Below are positions 12,745 to 25,000 of a DNA stretch of 64,000 bases, piece by piece (within the stretch, counting starts at the first letter, position 1; the number at the start of each line of letters is the position of its first letter). A program made the translations under genes and the position numbers. The notes beneath the pieces were generated by a model. It ran no database searches, was not told the origin of the DNA, and was given only the letters and a program-made list of their open reading frames with translations. This stretch comes from [Phialemoniopsis] sp. UDSM-2020. Lineage: Eukaryota > Ascomycota > Sordariomycetes > Thyridiales > Thyridiaceae. The stretch is taken from positions 4,092,001 to 4,156,000 of the forward strand of contig JAEILZ010000003.1 in the NCBI GenBank assembly GCA_018873225.1. The letters are read 5' to 3'.

Positions 12745-15700
12745 GTGCGATCTTAGCTCGCAGGAAAGCATGGGCAGTACCGACGGGGTGTTATATGGTG
12801 GGCTGTGCGACGTAAGGTATCCAGCGAGAGCGGCAAGCCATGAATCAAACCGCTTTGGTGCAAGCCCTTGACAGGGTAGAGGTAGATCATGGTCGAGTCC
12901 GGGGTATGCGAATCTGTGGTTGAGCTTTTAGCTAGGTACCTCTGACAGAGAGGAGTGTGTGTGTCCAGTCCTTTTCCCACCGAGAGAGTGGGCGTGCGAG
13001 TGGGTTTCGGCTTGGCTCGCAGGGCAAGGTACCTGGGACTGCCTGTCGAGATGGGCTGCGCGCTAGGGTCACTGATGCGTTTACCATCTGCGGTCTCGTC
13101 TGCGAGGGACGACGGAGCGAGAATGAGTGAGTGGGTAGGCCACCTGCTAGACAAGGTACTTTGGTTACGGAGGACGACACGGACCTGGACGAGGTACGGA
13201 GTGAGGTATGATGCCAATTTGGTGTGTGGGTGTGGGTTTTGATGGACATGGGGGCCTGCTCTCCCTAGTGGGTGGGTAGACAATGGAGACAAGGGACAAG
13301 GGCATAGACAGGGGCACAGGGGCCTCCCCGGTACCTGTCGACATCCTTGCAGGCCTGATGTGAGGCCGGGGTGCCGTCCTGGTCGAGTCCGGAGCGGGCC
13401 AAAGTAGCTCGGTACCTGTGCCCTTTTTTCCCACCCTAACTTTGTACCTAATTACCTACGTACTGCGTAATGGGGCTCTCTCTTCTGTGCATGTCTCTCC
13501 ATCCTGTGTCTCTCCCACTCTCTCTCGGTTGTGGTGCTCGTTAGCTGCTTTTGCTCTTCTCTGACACTGTAGACACACCCACAGACACGCTGCGCACACG
13601 CATCTGGACCGATCCTTGGGCTGGGTCCACTCCCTGCCAAGTAGGCAAGCCTCCGAGGTACTTTTAAAACTGTATTCCACTCCAACAAGCCTGAAAACTT
13701 ACCACCAAACCAGGGGCTCGACCTGCCTAACCACGACGACCTACCTGTCAAGGGAAACGAGCGTGGCATGCAGTCCATGGATACTGGGCGGTATCAGGGC
13801 AGGTGCTCACACCTAACCTTACCTTGACTTACCTTACCTTCCTTGCCCTTATTACCAGGCATCGGAGAAAGCCTCCCTAACAGGGCCCCCGGGGGCGTAT
13901 ATCAAGAGACTATCTCAATAGACAAGATGTGTGAAATTGAGATCGGTGGCACCTCTGACGCCACATGGGCTGAACCCGCCTGAGTGTTTAGACCTTGTCA
14001 GAGCATGGATCCCAAGCCCAGCTGGCTGGGATTATGGCGCTCAAAAGTAAATATGTGATTATGTGAACAGCAGACAGGCGAAACCGTCCAACGACTCACG
14101 ATAGGCCTCACTCTACCCTGAAAGAAAAAGGTACGAAGGTTATCTAGACCAGGTACTTTGTCTCAACGCCCGGGACCAGTGTGCCGTGCCGGTATATCCT
14201 CGATCGACTCCAAAGCGTTCAAGACTGCTTTCTCGTGTTTCGAATCCCCACTCGTTTAGCAAGAAGCCATCACTCTCTTGCTGGGTGACTTGACTTTACT
14301 ATGCGAAGCTAGGCGCCCGACCGTGTACACTTTAGAGCATAGGGCCGTCTCTTAGCCTCCAAAGGGGGTGCAAAGGCCCAGGGCCTAGAACCATGGGCGA
14401 AAAAGAGGAGCCTCCCCGCGAACCGATCAAAAGTCAACTTCGACGGATGGGCCACAAACGTGTTCACGTTGGGCCCGCCGTCCGACGGCGCAGTCGACCG
14501 TCGATTTTTGGCCTTTGGGGGAGGAGAGTGAGAGAAGGGCATGAAGGCTCTGAGAGGAGAGGGCCAAAGATAGTGCCCGTCGCGCACGCCCGGTCGACCG
14601 GTGTAATCCGGAGGGGCGTTTAGCTTTTTAGAGTAACCGCCCTGTCAAACATTCCGCCAAGACACGGGCAGACATGTCGTTAACGTTGGGCCAGCGAGGC
14701 TTTTACCGGGCGGCGGCGTACAAAGGCTAGCATTAACAGCATGGAACGTGTGCTCCGTGAGTACAGTAAAACGGCAGAGCGTCGCGCATTTGGCAGGCTC
14801 TGCTTGCTATTCCTTGTATCTAGTTATTCTTTGCCCTTGCCTTTTCGCAAGTGGCTTGGGCCGGGGGTTGTCTGTCACAACAAATCGTCGATCATGCCAC
14901 GGACAGTGCCGTCGGACCAGTCCCCTCGATACGCTCCCCGAGCCTACTGCATGCAAGTCCTGCTCTCTGCGTGAAACCGTAATGCAGAATCAGCTGCTGT
15001 TCGGGCCTGTTTGGTTCGTGATGAGCACATTACAGCTCCCCCACCGGCCAAAATGACGAACTGGTTGCAGACTTCTGGGTACCCAGCTACGAAGGAGGTA
15101 GATTGCTCTGGATACGGAGGAAGGCTATTAATCTAGGCTGTGGGGCTCCTTCCTGTTAACGACCGATATTTGAATTAAATGATACGTACTCACTTATACT
15201 GAATTCATTTCTTCTGAGGCACCATTGACTCTTCTATTTTGATTCGGGCGGGTCATTGTCTGTTGGGGAGCGCCATAATAGAGACACAGAGACAGAAACG
15301 AGTCAAGACAAGCGAATACAGGGGTTTTGGAATCACTGGATCGATCGGATGAGATGAACGGCAGGAAGGCCAGGGGCCAGGGTGGTTTTGGTGGTGTTGA
15401 CCAGCAGGGGAGAGGGAAGGAGGAGGGTGGGGTGCATATTTCCAGTGTAAGTGCCTTCTTTTTTTGCTTTTTTGGAAGTGCCTCTAGAAGGCCAGGCGAA
15501 ACGCAAGCCAGACGAGAATGCCAAATTACAGGCAGAACATCCAGACCATCCACAGCCCCCGGAGGGAGGAGGACATCGTAATGCGGCATCAAGTTGCGCT
15601 GCATGGTACTCCAAAGAGGCAACAAGCTACCTCTTCTTCCCTTTTTACGGCGTCACGGCTTGAGAGATGGGGTATCACCGAAAGGGTAGCATTCGCGAGG

Positions 15701-18000
15701 CTTTACCCGCGAAATTCAATTTGGACACTGCAGCGGCTGAGAAAAGCACAGGCACCACGGTATGTTACCGCGACCGTTCCAGGTTCTGCATCCCCAGTCG
15801 TTGTTTCGAATCCACGGGATGGATGACACCTTGGGAGCCAGTAAGAATGGCGATGCGACGCTGCAAAAGGAACAACGCACACACCGGGCACCCAGCTACC
15901 CAGGTACCTACCTCCATGCAAACAGAGCCTCCCGCGATTCATTTCAGGAACGACGACAGGGTCCAGGGACAACCGACCCTGCGGTATCAGGGCGTTTAGA
16001 GGACCCCCCGTATTTGCTTTTACCGTTTGATTGCTCACGGGCATGCCGATGAGATTTCTCTGTACGCCGTCCACAGGGCTGCTGGCGACTAGGACGACAG
16101 AGCCACGCTACAGGGGCGGCCGGGTGGCCGTTTCGATCAGGTGCACCAAACCGAACGCCATGGGAAAAGCCTCCAGCTTGCGTTTGAGTCACGGACATAA
16201 GCTCCGTTCGAGGGCCAGAGACAAGCCAGTCGCAACTCGCCAGTCCTCCAACTAACGAAATAAACTCACGATGCTGCGCCGTAGTGATGGAAAGGCAGTG
16301 AAAGAAAAGGGAAACTACTCCGCAGGCGTCCAGCTCACATCTGCCAGCGTTTACCTTAAAAAAACGCTCTTGGGCAAGACCACCAAACCCGTCTGGTGCA
16401 GTTCTCCGCTAGGTTGATTCGCCCTCTCATTCCCCTCCAGCGCGTCAGCCAGTGCTGAACGCATTTCAACCAGGGCCTAGAACCAACGAGCCGCTAAATG
16501 TCTTGCGGCCGTAAAACAACGCCTGGCCTTGTTTGCCCTCGACGCCGTGTACACCTCCTTTCTGCAGGGCACCTCGTCTCAGTCAATTTAGACTAAAGAA
16601 CCTAGGGCCCCGAGAAGAAGAAAGGGGAGATAATTCCAGTTCTGCACAGGAATGGTGGCCACGAGACTTTTGGTGTCGAGCGTTCCATATCCGACCGGGA
16701 TGGTACGCATAGGCCCTTGTGTAGTGCGTCCCCGAGGAGGGGGATGAGGGGTGGGAAGGGCCCGAGCAAGTGGAAAGGCAACGGTCGTCGTGAGGACGGT
16801 GCATCGATAGCGCCGTTGCACCACATGGTCCAGGAACAGGGGAGTACGGGAGAGAGGATGGAGGTACTTCCTTCAACACGGACTGTGAAAAGGACTTTGC
16901 AGTCTCAGGAGGGAGGTCAGACCTTCTGGTCCTCCACCCCTCCCCCCAGCGATGCAAAGTCAATCTCAACAAACACCAAATCGCAGGGTGGTCGCAGTGT
17001 GACACCAAGGGCCATCCTTGTCGATTCATCATGACTGTGAATCGTGGGTGATACAGGCCTATCGGTTGCAGCGGGAAATCCCATCTCTCAGCCCAGCTCG
17101 CTGGGAACTGAGCAACGAACCCCTACCCGTCCTGCACACGCCGTCTCTCTGCTTTTCGGGCGACACAAACAAAGACCCGGGTAAAACTACACACAGGGAG
17201 ATAATCCTGAAGATCGTGGCCTTGCGTTGCTAGCTCCCCACTCCGAAAATCATCGGAGGCAGAGGGTCAAGGGTCAACCTCCATTTGCGACATTCCTTTT
17301 TCGTGCTCGCGCATGTGGACTGTCCAATTTCGAGCTCTGCCTCACGCCGGCCATCCGACTTTCCCATGAAATTCAGCAGGACTGCTCCCAATTACCTTCT
17401 TTCCACGAAGCAAGGGGGTCGACCGGATACCTTCCGGCCGCCTTCTACAGCACGTGGAAGGCGGGAGAATGGCCAGGCGCATGCAGCTAGGCTGCCCTTG
17501 AAGAAGGATGGGCAAAAGTAAAGTTCTTCCTCCTTCTCGTCTTGTCTCAAAGGAGGCGTGAAAAACCGTCTGATACTAAGCCACTTGGCGCGCATTGTCC
17601 AGCTGAAGTGGAGGGGAGTAACTAGTCTGGGCTGTACGCCTCTATATGCCAAGCTTTCCACGATAGCGGCAGTGGCCGCGAAACGGGCACTCGTTCCAGG
17701 AATGTCGGCGGTAATGCAGCGGAAGACTACCTTTACTAGTACGTGTAGGTCTTGCTTTCGTCACCCAGTCACACAGCTTCATGTTTGACAAACAAGGCCC
17801 AGACTTGTTTGCGCATACGCATGGAGGGGTCGCCGGTTGACTATGACGGTACCTACGTGCATCGCAAGCCTATCCCAATATGTGTGACCAGGGTCTGTTC
17901 CTCTGGACGCACAATGGTCAACGCCAGGCACAGCCAGCCACCACCCGTCATCTTGGGAGCTGTCTAACCAGTTTGGCGGGACTAAGCTAACACGTCAAAC
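12745..18000. other. Gene desert upstream of flbD, first part
   Basis: No supportable gene. It probably includes flbD upstream regulatory sequence. Short overlapping open frames between 12753-13434, 15194-16255 and 16583-17500 occur on both strands without motifs. A degenerate ACCTT tandem tract lies at 13811-13845, and many AGGTACCT-like words are scattered around 13.0-13.8 kb. I see no RNA gene or transposon termini. Confidence 0.5.
13811..13845. repeat. Imperfect (ACCTT)n microsatellite
   Basis: A run of ACCTT/ACCTA units with one interruption (ACCTTGACTT) spans this interval. It is a simple-sequence tract in non-coding DNA. Confidence 0.7.
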
Positions 18001-19424
18001 AACAGATGAGATCGTCCAACGGGAAATAGAGGCAATCTCTTTGTTCGGGAGATGCCCGCGCACTCCAATCCATCTAAACTGCCCGACGTTATTTCCCGGA
18101 CAGCAACATTGTGTGACCGCCAATTGCGTGCAGAGGTCTGGACTACCAGATTCGAGGCGAGATTTGCTGATTCCATCACAAGCGGTTGCGCTGATTGAAA
18201 CTGCCATGGACATCACGAAGACGGGCTGTCCGTGACCCGTACTATCCCCATCTTGCTGGCTGCCGACGATTTTGGCAAGCTTGCATTCACGAGCGGCAGC
18301 TCTTTGCTCCACTCGCCGTGAAGAATGCATCGCGGAGCCGTCTAGACCATCCTGGCCACGAGGTCAGTGGGCTGGTGTGCTGGCGAGGAGGTGAAGACGA
18401 GGAGCAAAAAAGCAAAGAAAAGTACCTATTTGCATTAGCACCACACACACACACGCACGGCACATTGCCAGTTTGGCTCTAGGCCGTTTGACAGCATCTG
18501 CGAATTGGACGAATGGGCGTGCCGTTTTGACGGGCGCGTCAGCACAGAGGAGCAGAGAAAAAAGGTTGGGTAGTGTGCCGTTTGCCCGCGTCCCATTGTG
18601 CCAGCAAACGGGCGTTAATCATGCTGGTGATCCTCGCGGGTGGCTTTCTGGCAATCCATCCAGCTGGGACTCCCACACCCGGATAAATGCATGCGCCAAG
18701 ACCTGCTGCCGGCAACGGGGGCTTGTTGTATGAACCACTCAACGACGTGAAGCTGGTCTGCATGAAATCCTGTTCCCTTCTGAGCAAACGAGGTGCCCTG
18801 GATCTTGTTTCCAGCTCAGGCAACCAGGATCGCCTCTGGTTGAGAATGCTCAGGGTTCAAGGTCATGGCAGGCATCAATTCGCAATTTGTTCGGCTCGTT
18901 GGTCCTTAGTGCAGATTTGGCGGCGGCTGGGGGATTTCCTCCGCGAGGCCAACGCTACTACTCACCCTTCCAGGTGTGAGATATGATGTTAGACGGGGCC
19001 TCCCAGTCGACCGGCCTACCTAATCTCGACGTTGGGCGGCCAGATCGATTGACGTTAGTGAACCACAGCGGTGGGAGCTGACGGGAACGGAAAAAGGACG
19101 CCGCTGCGGACATCAAGCCTTGGCACGAATGGCCTAAAAGTTGATTGCCCTCTATTAGATCAGGCTTGCTCATTAGGCTGACTTTTGGTGGTGATGCTAA
19201 CAGGACTGTCATCTACTTCGGAGGTAAGTTTGATGGTATGCGCCAGGGCAGCTTTCATTCTACTCAAGAGTCTGTTGATGCATACACCCCGAATAACAGA
19301 CGTCAAATATAGGTAGCCCAAGAAGCGACATCAGACCATCCCTCTCCAGCTGAAGAACTCCGAGTTGCATCAGAGGAGGAGCGGCAATCTGGCAGCTGGA
19401 CATGTTGGACATGATCTGCGGCGA

Positions 19425-19442
19425 GATCCCTGCGAACCTTGG
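19425..19442. repeat. 18-nt direct repeat, copy 2
   Basis: Identical to 7206-7223 in the same orientation. See that entry for the sequence. The flanks differ by eye. Confidence 0.5.
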
Positions 19443-19863
19443 TCAATCCTCATTGTGAGGTGTGACGAGATGTGTCAAGAGGTATGATGGCCTATCCCAT
19501 CACATCCCCTACCTACAAAGGTAAACGGAGCAAGCCGTTCGAATCCTGTACAGGCAGTGCCAGGGTACTGGGACTTTTCGGTGCCAATAGGAGGGGACGC
19601 TAAGCATTTGCCGGGACCGTGAAGGATCCCCCACCAGGGGATACCTAGCGCCCGTCGTTTACCCTTTTTGGTGACCTTTAGGCGATTTTTCACCACAAGC
19701 TGGTCTCTGCTCTACCAGTAGTACGTTGAAATCGCAACACCTCGCGAGTTGTGGGGTTTGATAGCCTTTGTTCGCCTCGAGAGCCGCTGCCAAAGTGACA
19801 GCGATGCTAGAAGCTGAAAGCACCTCCCGTCGTCGTCCATTCAACACAGGATACCTATGTACG

Positions 19864-19880
19864 TACGGAGTACGGAGTAC
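19864..19880. repeat. (TACGGAG)2-TAC tandem
   Basis: Two exact 7-nt units plus TAC. The TACGGAGTA core recurs in the window, for example near 22594-22602 and in the palindrome at 40289-40306. Confidence 0.7.
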
Positions 19881-20367
19881 GCAATGGCAATATCATCACC
19901 CTTGTCCGGGCCCCTGCTGTTATGGCTCACATGACCGACCGGGGTGCGAATTGGCGCTGGGAGCTGGACCACACCAAGACCTAAACCCCCCAGGATCTTG
20001 GGATTCTGTCAAAAACTAAAAAGTTATTGCCGGTGCCCAATCGGGACCTCAGCAATGTCCTTCCGCAGCAGATCATCTTTGATCATCTCAGGTGCCAGCA
20101 AGGACTACCCCCGCCTAGAGCCCACACGATCTGCTGTTGGCAATCTCATCACCGTCGAAACAGGTTGCAACAAGATGTGCAAATCGTTGAGGAGATGTTC
20201 ACACTTTCGCTGTAGCGATGTCGCCAGGCTACCTAGTAGTCCGACTGAGCAATGTTCTTGCGTTCATACTTCGTAAGTAAGATGAAAGGGCGACAAATCT
20301 TTCAGCCGCGTCTCGCTCGTATCGAGGTAAAGCCCTGAACAACAGAAGCGAACAGCAATGATGCCTC

Positions 20368-20387
20368 CTTCGTACCTCTGTACGAAG
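20368..20387. repeat. Perfect inverted repeat, 8-bp stem and 4-nt loop
   Basis: CTTCGTAC and GTACGAAG flank the loop CTCT. The right arm is followed by TATGTACTTC, which gives a second, shorter dyad (GAAGTA-TG-TACTTC) overlapping it. It lies in gene-free DNA. Confidence 0.7.
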
Positions 20388-23300
20388 TATGTACTTCATC
20401 AGAGTCGCTGGTAGCCAGCCTGTCAACCAGCCAGCCACGGAGCAAGCCTGCATCGAGATCGCAACAGTTAGCCGGTGGTGGCTTGTGCCCGACCGTCTGG
20501 TAAGGGACTGCTGGGGTGTGTGTGCGGTTTCAGCGTGCACAGGGAAGACCACAGGTTTCATGGGTTTAGTCGGCGAGTCGGGGACCTAAACTGACTGGGG
20601 TCTGCGTCTGAGTGTGTGTAAGTGACACTGGAAACACGGCCTGGGAGCGCCCACACTACCCCTGGCTCGAGCACCTCTGTAGGGGTGTCCCCTGTCGAGT
20701 GTTCGTCAAGACACGAGGGACAAGGTTCCAAGCGAGCAGGGGTGGACAGGGAACAAGGATCTCCAACACCCATCCATCCCCAGGATAAAAAAACCGTTGT
20801 CGACAGGTGGAGCCCCGGGATCTTCGGTGGCGGCCTTGCGTTGCACCGACCGCAGGCTGGCGCCCTCGCTTTGGAAGCCGTTCTGGGACAAGACAAGCGA
20901 GTCTTTCAGCTGTCGTCTTGCCATGTGGCTTTCCCCTTTGAGGTCATCCAGCCTTGCTCGCCGTGGTCCTTCTGACATGGCAAGCATGGCAATAAATTGG
21001 CGACGGGTCCAGGCGCTTGCGATGAGCAGAAGATCATGCCTAATCATCGCGAAAAAGGATATGTGACAAGACTGACTACCCCCCTGACGAAAAAGACCTG
21101 GCAGACGAGACGTGCCTACCTACAGGGCCTGGCCGGCGCAAGCTCGGAGGTTGTACCTTGAACACATTTCGGTTTTTACAAAGACGGTGATTATTTTGAC
21201 AGATCATTTGCTGGTGCTTCGACAAGCAAGCAAAAAGACAGTGCAGCTTTGACCCCTATTTGTGCCAAGCAAGGAGGAAGGCCTGGAGTCCAAGGGGTAA
21301 CACTTGTGCCAAGGCATGACTCTCGTTGTTTTTTCACCCCCGGGTCGACCAACGGCTTTCCTTGCCCCTAAATCATACTCGAAGGAGAGGGTAAATTTGC
21401 GTCTCCGCGGATCTTGACTTGGGCAAAACACCTGTTCTCTCGTCCTTTGACCATGTGTTCTGCCGGGTTTTTTGCAAGACGATGTACGCCGAGTGCCGCA
21501 AAGCAGCGAACCCTTGAGCCTGTCACCAACGGCTGTGGAGATGCCCAGACTGCCATGATGCGATTTTCGATGGGGCCCCATCTCTGCCCTTGCCCCTTCT
21601 GTCGAGACAGATGTATCTGCATCAGACGGTGTTTGCGCCTCGGCATCCAGTCTCGTCACTACTTTTGCGATTGTTTGTGTGTACATGCGGGGGAGAATGT
21701 GAGACCTGTCAAGATCTGGACCGCTGCCCATGACAAGTTGGGAAGTGCACCCATCTGACCTTGTGACAGCCAATGGCTCTGAAGCACACCGTACCGGCAC
21801 CGCTTCCGATCTCGTTTACTTGCAGAGCGTGAGTGCTTTGCCGTGTTCCGAAAACAGCAACTGGGAGGGAGTGACCGTCTCAACAAAAAATCAAGGGTGT
21901 TGTTGGTGCACACGGTAATAGCAAATGTGCCAATATACCAACACACACTATTGTGTCACAATTTATTAGTGAAGGTCTAGCAACACATCAAGATTATTCG
22001 CACGCAGGAACGACGCCGGTTGCTCCCGTCCCCCGTTACGACGGCATGAGACGATAGACCGGGCGGCGGCGCACGCGCGAGGGCGCAACAGTCAAGCCAC
22101 ACATGGCTTGATACCAAACGATGGTATTACGCCAACGGCCGTAACCGTAATACCAGATCTATGACGGGCTCATCTTGCTTAGCGGGAGTGCGGCGACTGT
22201 CTAGAGGCCGGGCACCCCCTGCATCGGGCGCTGGTGTTGCGCCGACTGAGAGGTTTGCGCTCCACACAACCACGAAGCAATTGGGCCAGGCCTGGAACCC
22301 TTGGAGAACGGCGGGGTTGGAAGGATTGGGCTTTGGAAATAAGGGTCTTGTGGTGTACGCGCGCGCACGGTTCCGCAAACAGAAACAGAGCCGCTCTGAC
22401 ACAGGCTGAGAAGATCAGTTCTCAATCCAGTGTTTCGACTCCGTCCCAAACAAAGAGGCATAGCCCAAGAGGAAGGGGGACTTTTAACTCTTTTGTGGTT
22501 GTGGAGTTGTTTCGCTACTCTAGCTTTTTGAGGCTCTTTGCTCCGAATAACTGCTTACCCAGACGACTGCACATCAAGACATGTCTATACGCAATACGGA
22601 GTAAGCGATCTGGTCTACCGTTTAACGACCTGCTTGAATCGGCAAAACGCTTTGTTGTCAAATCGACCTCGCATATTGTTCGATCAATATTGACTTCCAG
22701 CCCAGCGACCTCCATACAATCAACCTCGCCCAGCTGACTGCCCTCAGCCGCGCCCGATCCAAGCCCTGTAAACTCTCGCCTGCGAGCTACTTTTTAGGCA
22801 ACGTCAACGCAAGCCATGCACTGCAATCCTCATGCCAGGGCCTAGCCCCATTCCCATGGCGCCCCCCTGGCTTGTTGGAGTCGAAACGCTGCTCGCAACT
22901 TTTTGGGGGCTAAGCGACTAACACCGTCTAAGTGGACAACGCTGATTGGCTCCTTTACGGCGTAAAAAGCATGTCTCACCAAATACCTGGTCTCGTTTGA
23001 CCATGGGCTCGTTCTCGTGGCGACTGTTACCTTTTTTCTCCAGGTGCAACAACTTACACCACATGGGTTCCCAATTTAGGTAATTTCACGATGGGAAGGT
23101 TTTACACTCATCTCCGTGTGCGTGTGTAGCGTTGGACAGACTCACATCTAGGCCATAGGTACGTATGCTTGTGCCTAGTGCCACCGCTATCGAAACAACG
23201 ACTTGCCATCGAATACCACGGTACACGTCAATTCCTTATAGGAGGGCGAGGTTTATATATCTCCTCGTGGTCATGTCATGCAAGGCCGTTTTGCTTGTTG

Positions 23301-25000
23301 TCACTGACCAGCGTATGGCGAGTCTGCTTATACGTACTTCAAGAAATAGGTCGTCCATCTTGCAGTAGCAGCTCTCGTCATGGTAAATTCCAAGCAGATG
23401 AAATGCCACGATTTCCGGCGTATATCCAGCCTTTCGGGCCCGTAACATAGAAAGCTACCCGGATCTCTAGTTAGTAGAGTGATAGCGCTCGCTTATTGTA
23501 AGTGTTAGCTCAACATCGGACTTTTTCTCTCCAATGCAATTTCAGCGAGTAATTACAGCAAACTGGGCAATGGCTCACACACACTGCCTTGGCACGTCAA
23601 ACACAACTACCAGCCAACCGGCAGTTGGGTTCATCAGACGGGGAAGGACACTGCAGCAGAATCGGACCCCTGTCGAGCTGGACTCGACAGTCGATTGTGC
23701 ATACTTGACGTGGCCACACAAGAGCCTCCTCGCTGTGATCTAGACGACGCTATTCCCATTGCAGACAGGACGATAAAATACCTCTCCCACACGGGCCGTA
23801 GTATGGCAACACCTTCGCTACTAGGGCGAAGACCGGCCGGAAACAATGGAGGGAGCCATCAAGCGATGTCTATCTAGTTCGAGAACGCAGAAACACATAG
23901 GCAGGAAGGCAATTTCGTCACATAGGAGTACATGTCCCGTGCCTTCTAGCGCGTGTCGAAAAGGATCAAGGCAGCAAACAGGCTTCGCCTACGGGATGTC
24001 TCGTCGAGGGGACTAGTCCAGATGAGTCTGGCATCATGCCATGAGGGCATCCCTTGATTGAAACAAGATGCCGAATAATGACAATGTCAACCATCACGAT
24101 ATGATGGGCAATACCCTGATGGGTGTTGACCATGACGACAGAGGCAAGAAACATCTTTCTCCAGCGTTTTGTCGAGGGTAATAACACTCGAATTATTACT
24201 CCGACGCACCTATGCCCTACAGCCACGCGAGGAGTGGGTAGCGACTAGGCGGGTACGTAGATCAGTTTACCTACCATTCTGGGCGAACATTTTTCTGCGT
24301 GGCCTACAATGACCACGGAGCTCTTGAGCTAGTTGCAATAGACTTTATTGCACATAGTGAATGTGACCTTCCTTGGAAGCGCCTAGACGGCGAAGCAAGG
24401 GATACAACTCGAGGGGCGGGGAGGCAAGGCAAAGTACCAGCAGGGCTATCGTGACTTTCGAGGGTCGTTAGATGTCAACCATCTCCTTGGATGCTTTACC
24501 CTTGGGCGTGCCTTGATCAGTTGCTCGCTATGACGAACATGAAGCCAACATCAACCATCGTCGTCGACGTAGTCGATACCTAGAACCTGCCAAAATCTGG
24601 CAGACCTGTCACTTTTTCCCAACCACTCTTCCTCCCCGCTGCAAGTATCAGGCCATTCACCGTGGGACTAGTGCAGTCCAACAGTACCGCTTACCGTTAG
24701 TGCTCGGAACGGACCCTGATACCGTTAGTTCCAGCAGCCCGGCCCCACGACGTTGGTCTTGATGTGGAAGAAAGAGGGCTGCCGTTCTGGAGTAAGGTGA
24801 AGAGAATGGCACGAGGACAGGACAGTCCGCGCCTCGAGCATAGTTACGCTGAAGAGAGACACATACATACGCGCTGTCACATACCGGGCACGCCTAGCGC
24901 GTGTATTATATGTACTAGCTCTTCCAAGCGTTAGCACCTCCCAAGGGGGCTCCATTGAGAGAGGGCGGGAGCGTCAATAGTGCAAGAGCCTTTGCGTGGC

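Larger units (their letters stand above)
18001..25000. other. Gene desert, second part
   Basis: No supportable gene. The longest open frame (21204-21800, minus, 198 codons) begins at GTG and shows no domain or plausible splice continuation. The stretch contains the second copy of the 18-nt repeat (19425-19442), a (TACGGAG)2 tandem (19864-19880), a perfect 8-bp hairpin (20368-20387) and a CA-repeat near 18442-18456. Base composition is not noticeably AT-rich. Confidence 0.5.

Noticed and set aside
21204..21800. 198-codon open frame on the minus strand
   Set aside because: It starts at GTG and has no domain, no codon pattern and overlapping frames of similar length on the other strand. A frame this long is not surprising by chance in the desert.
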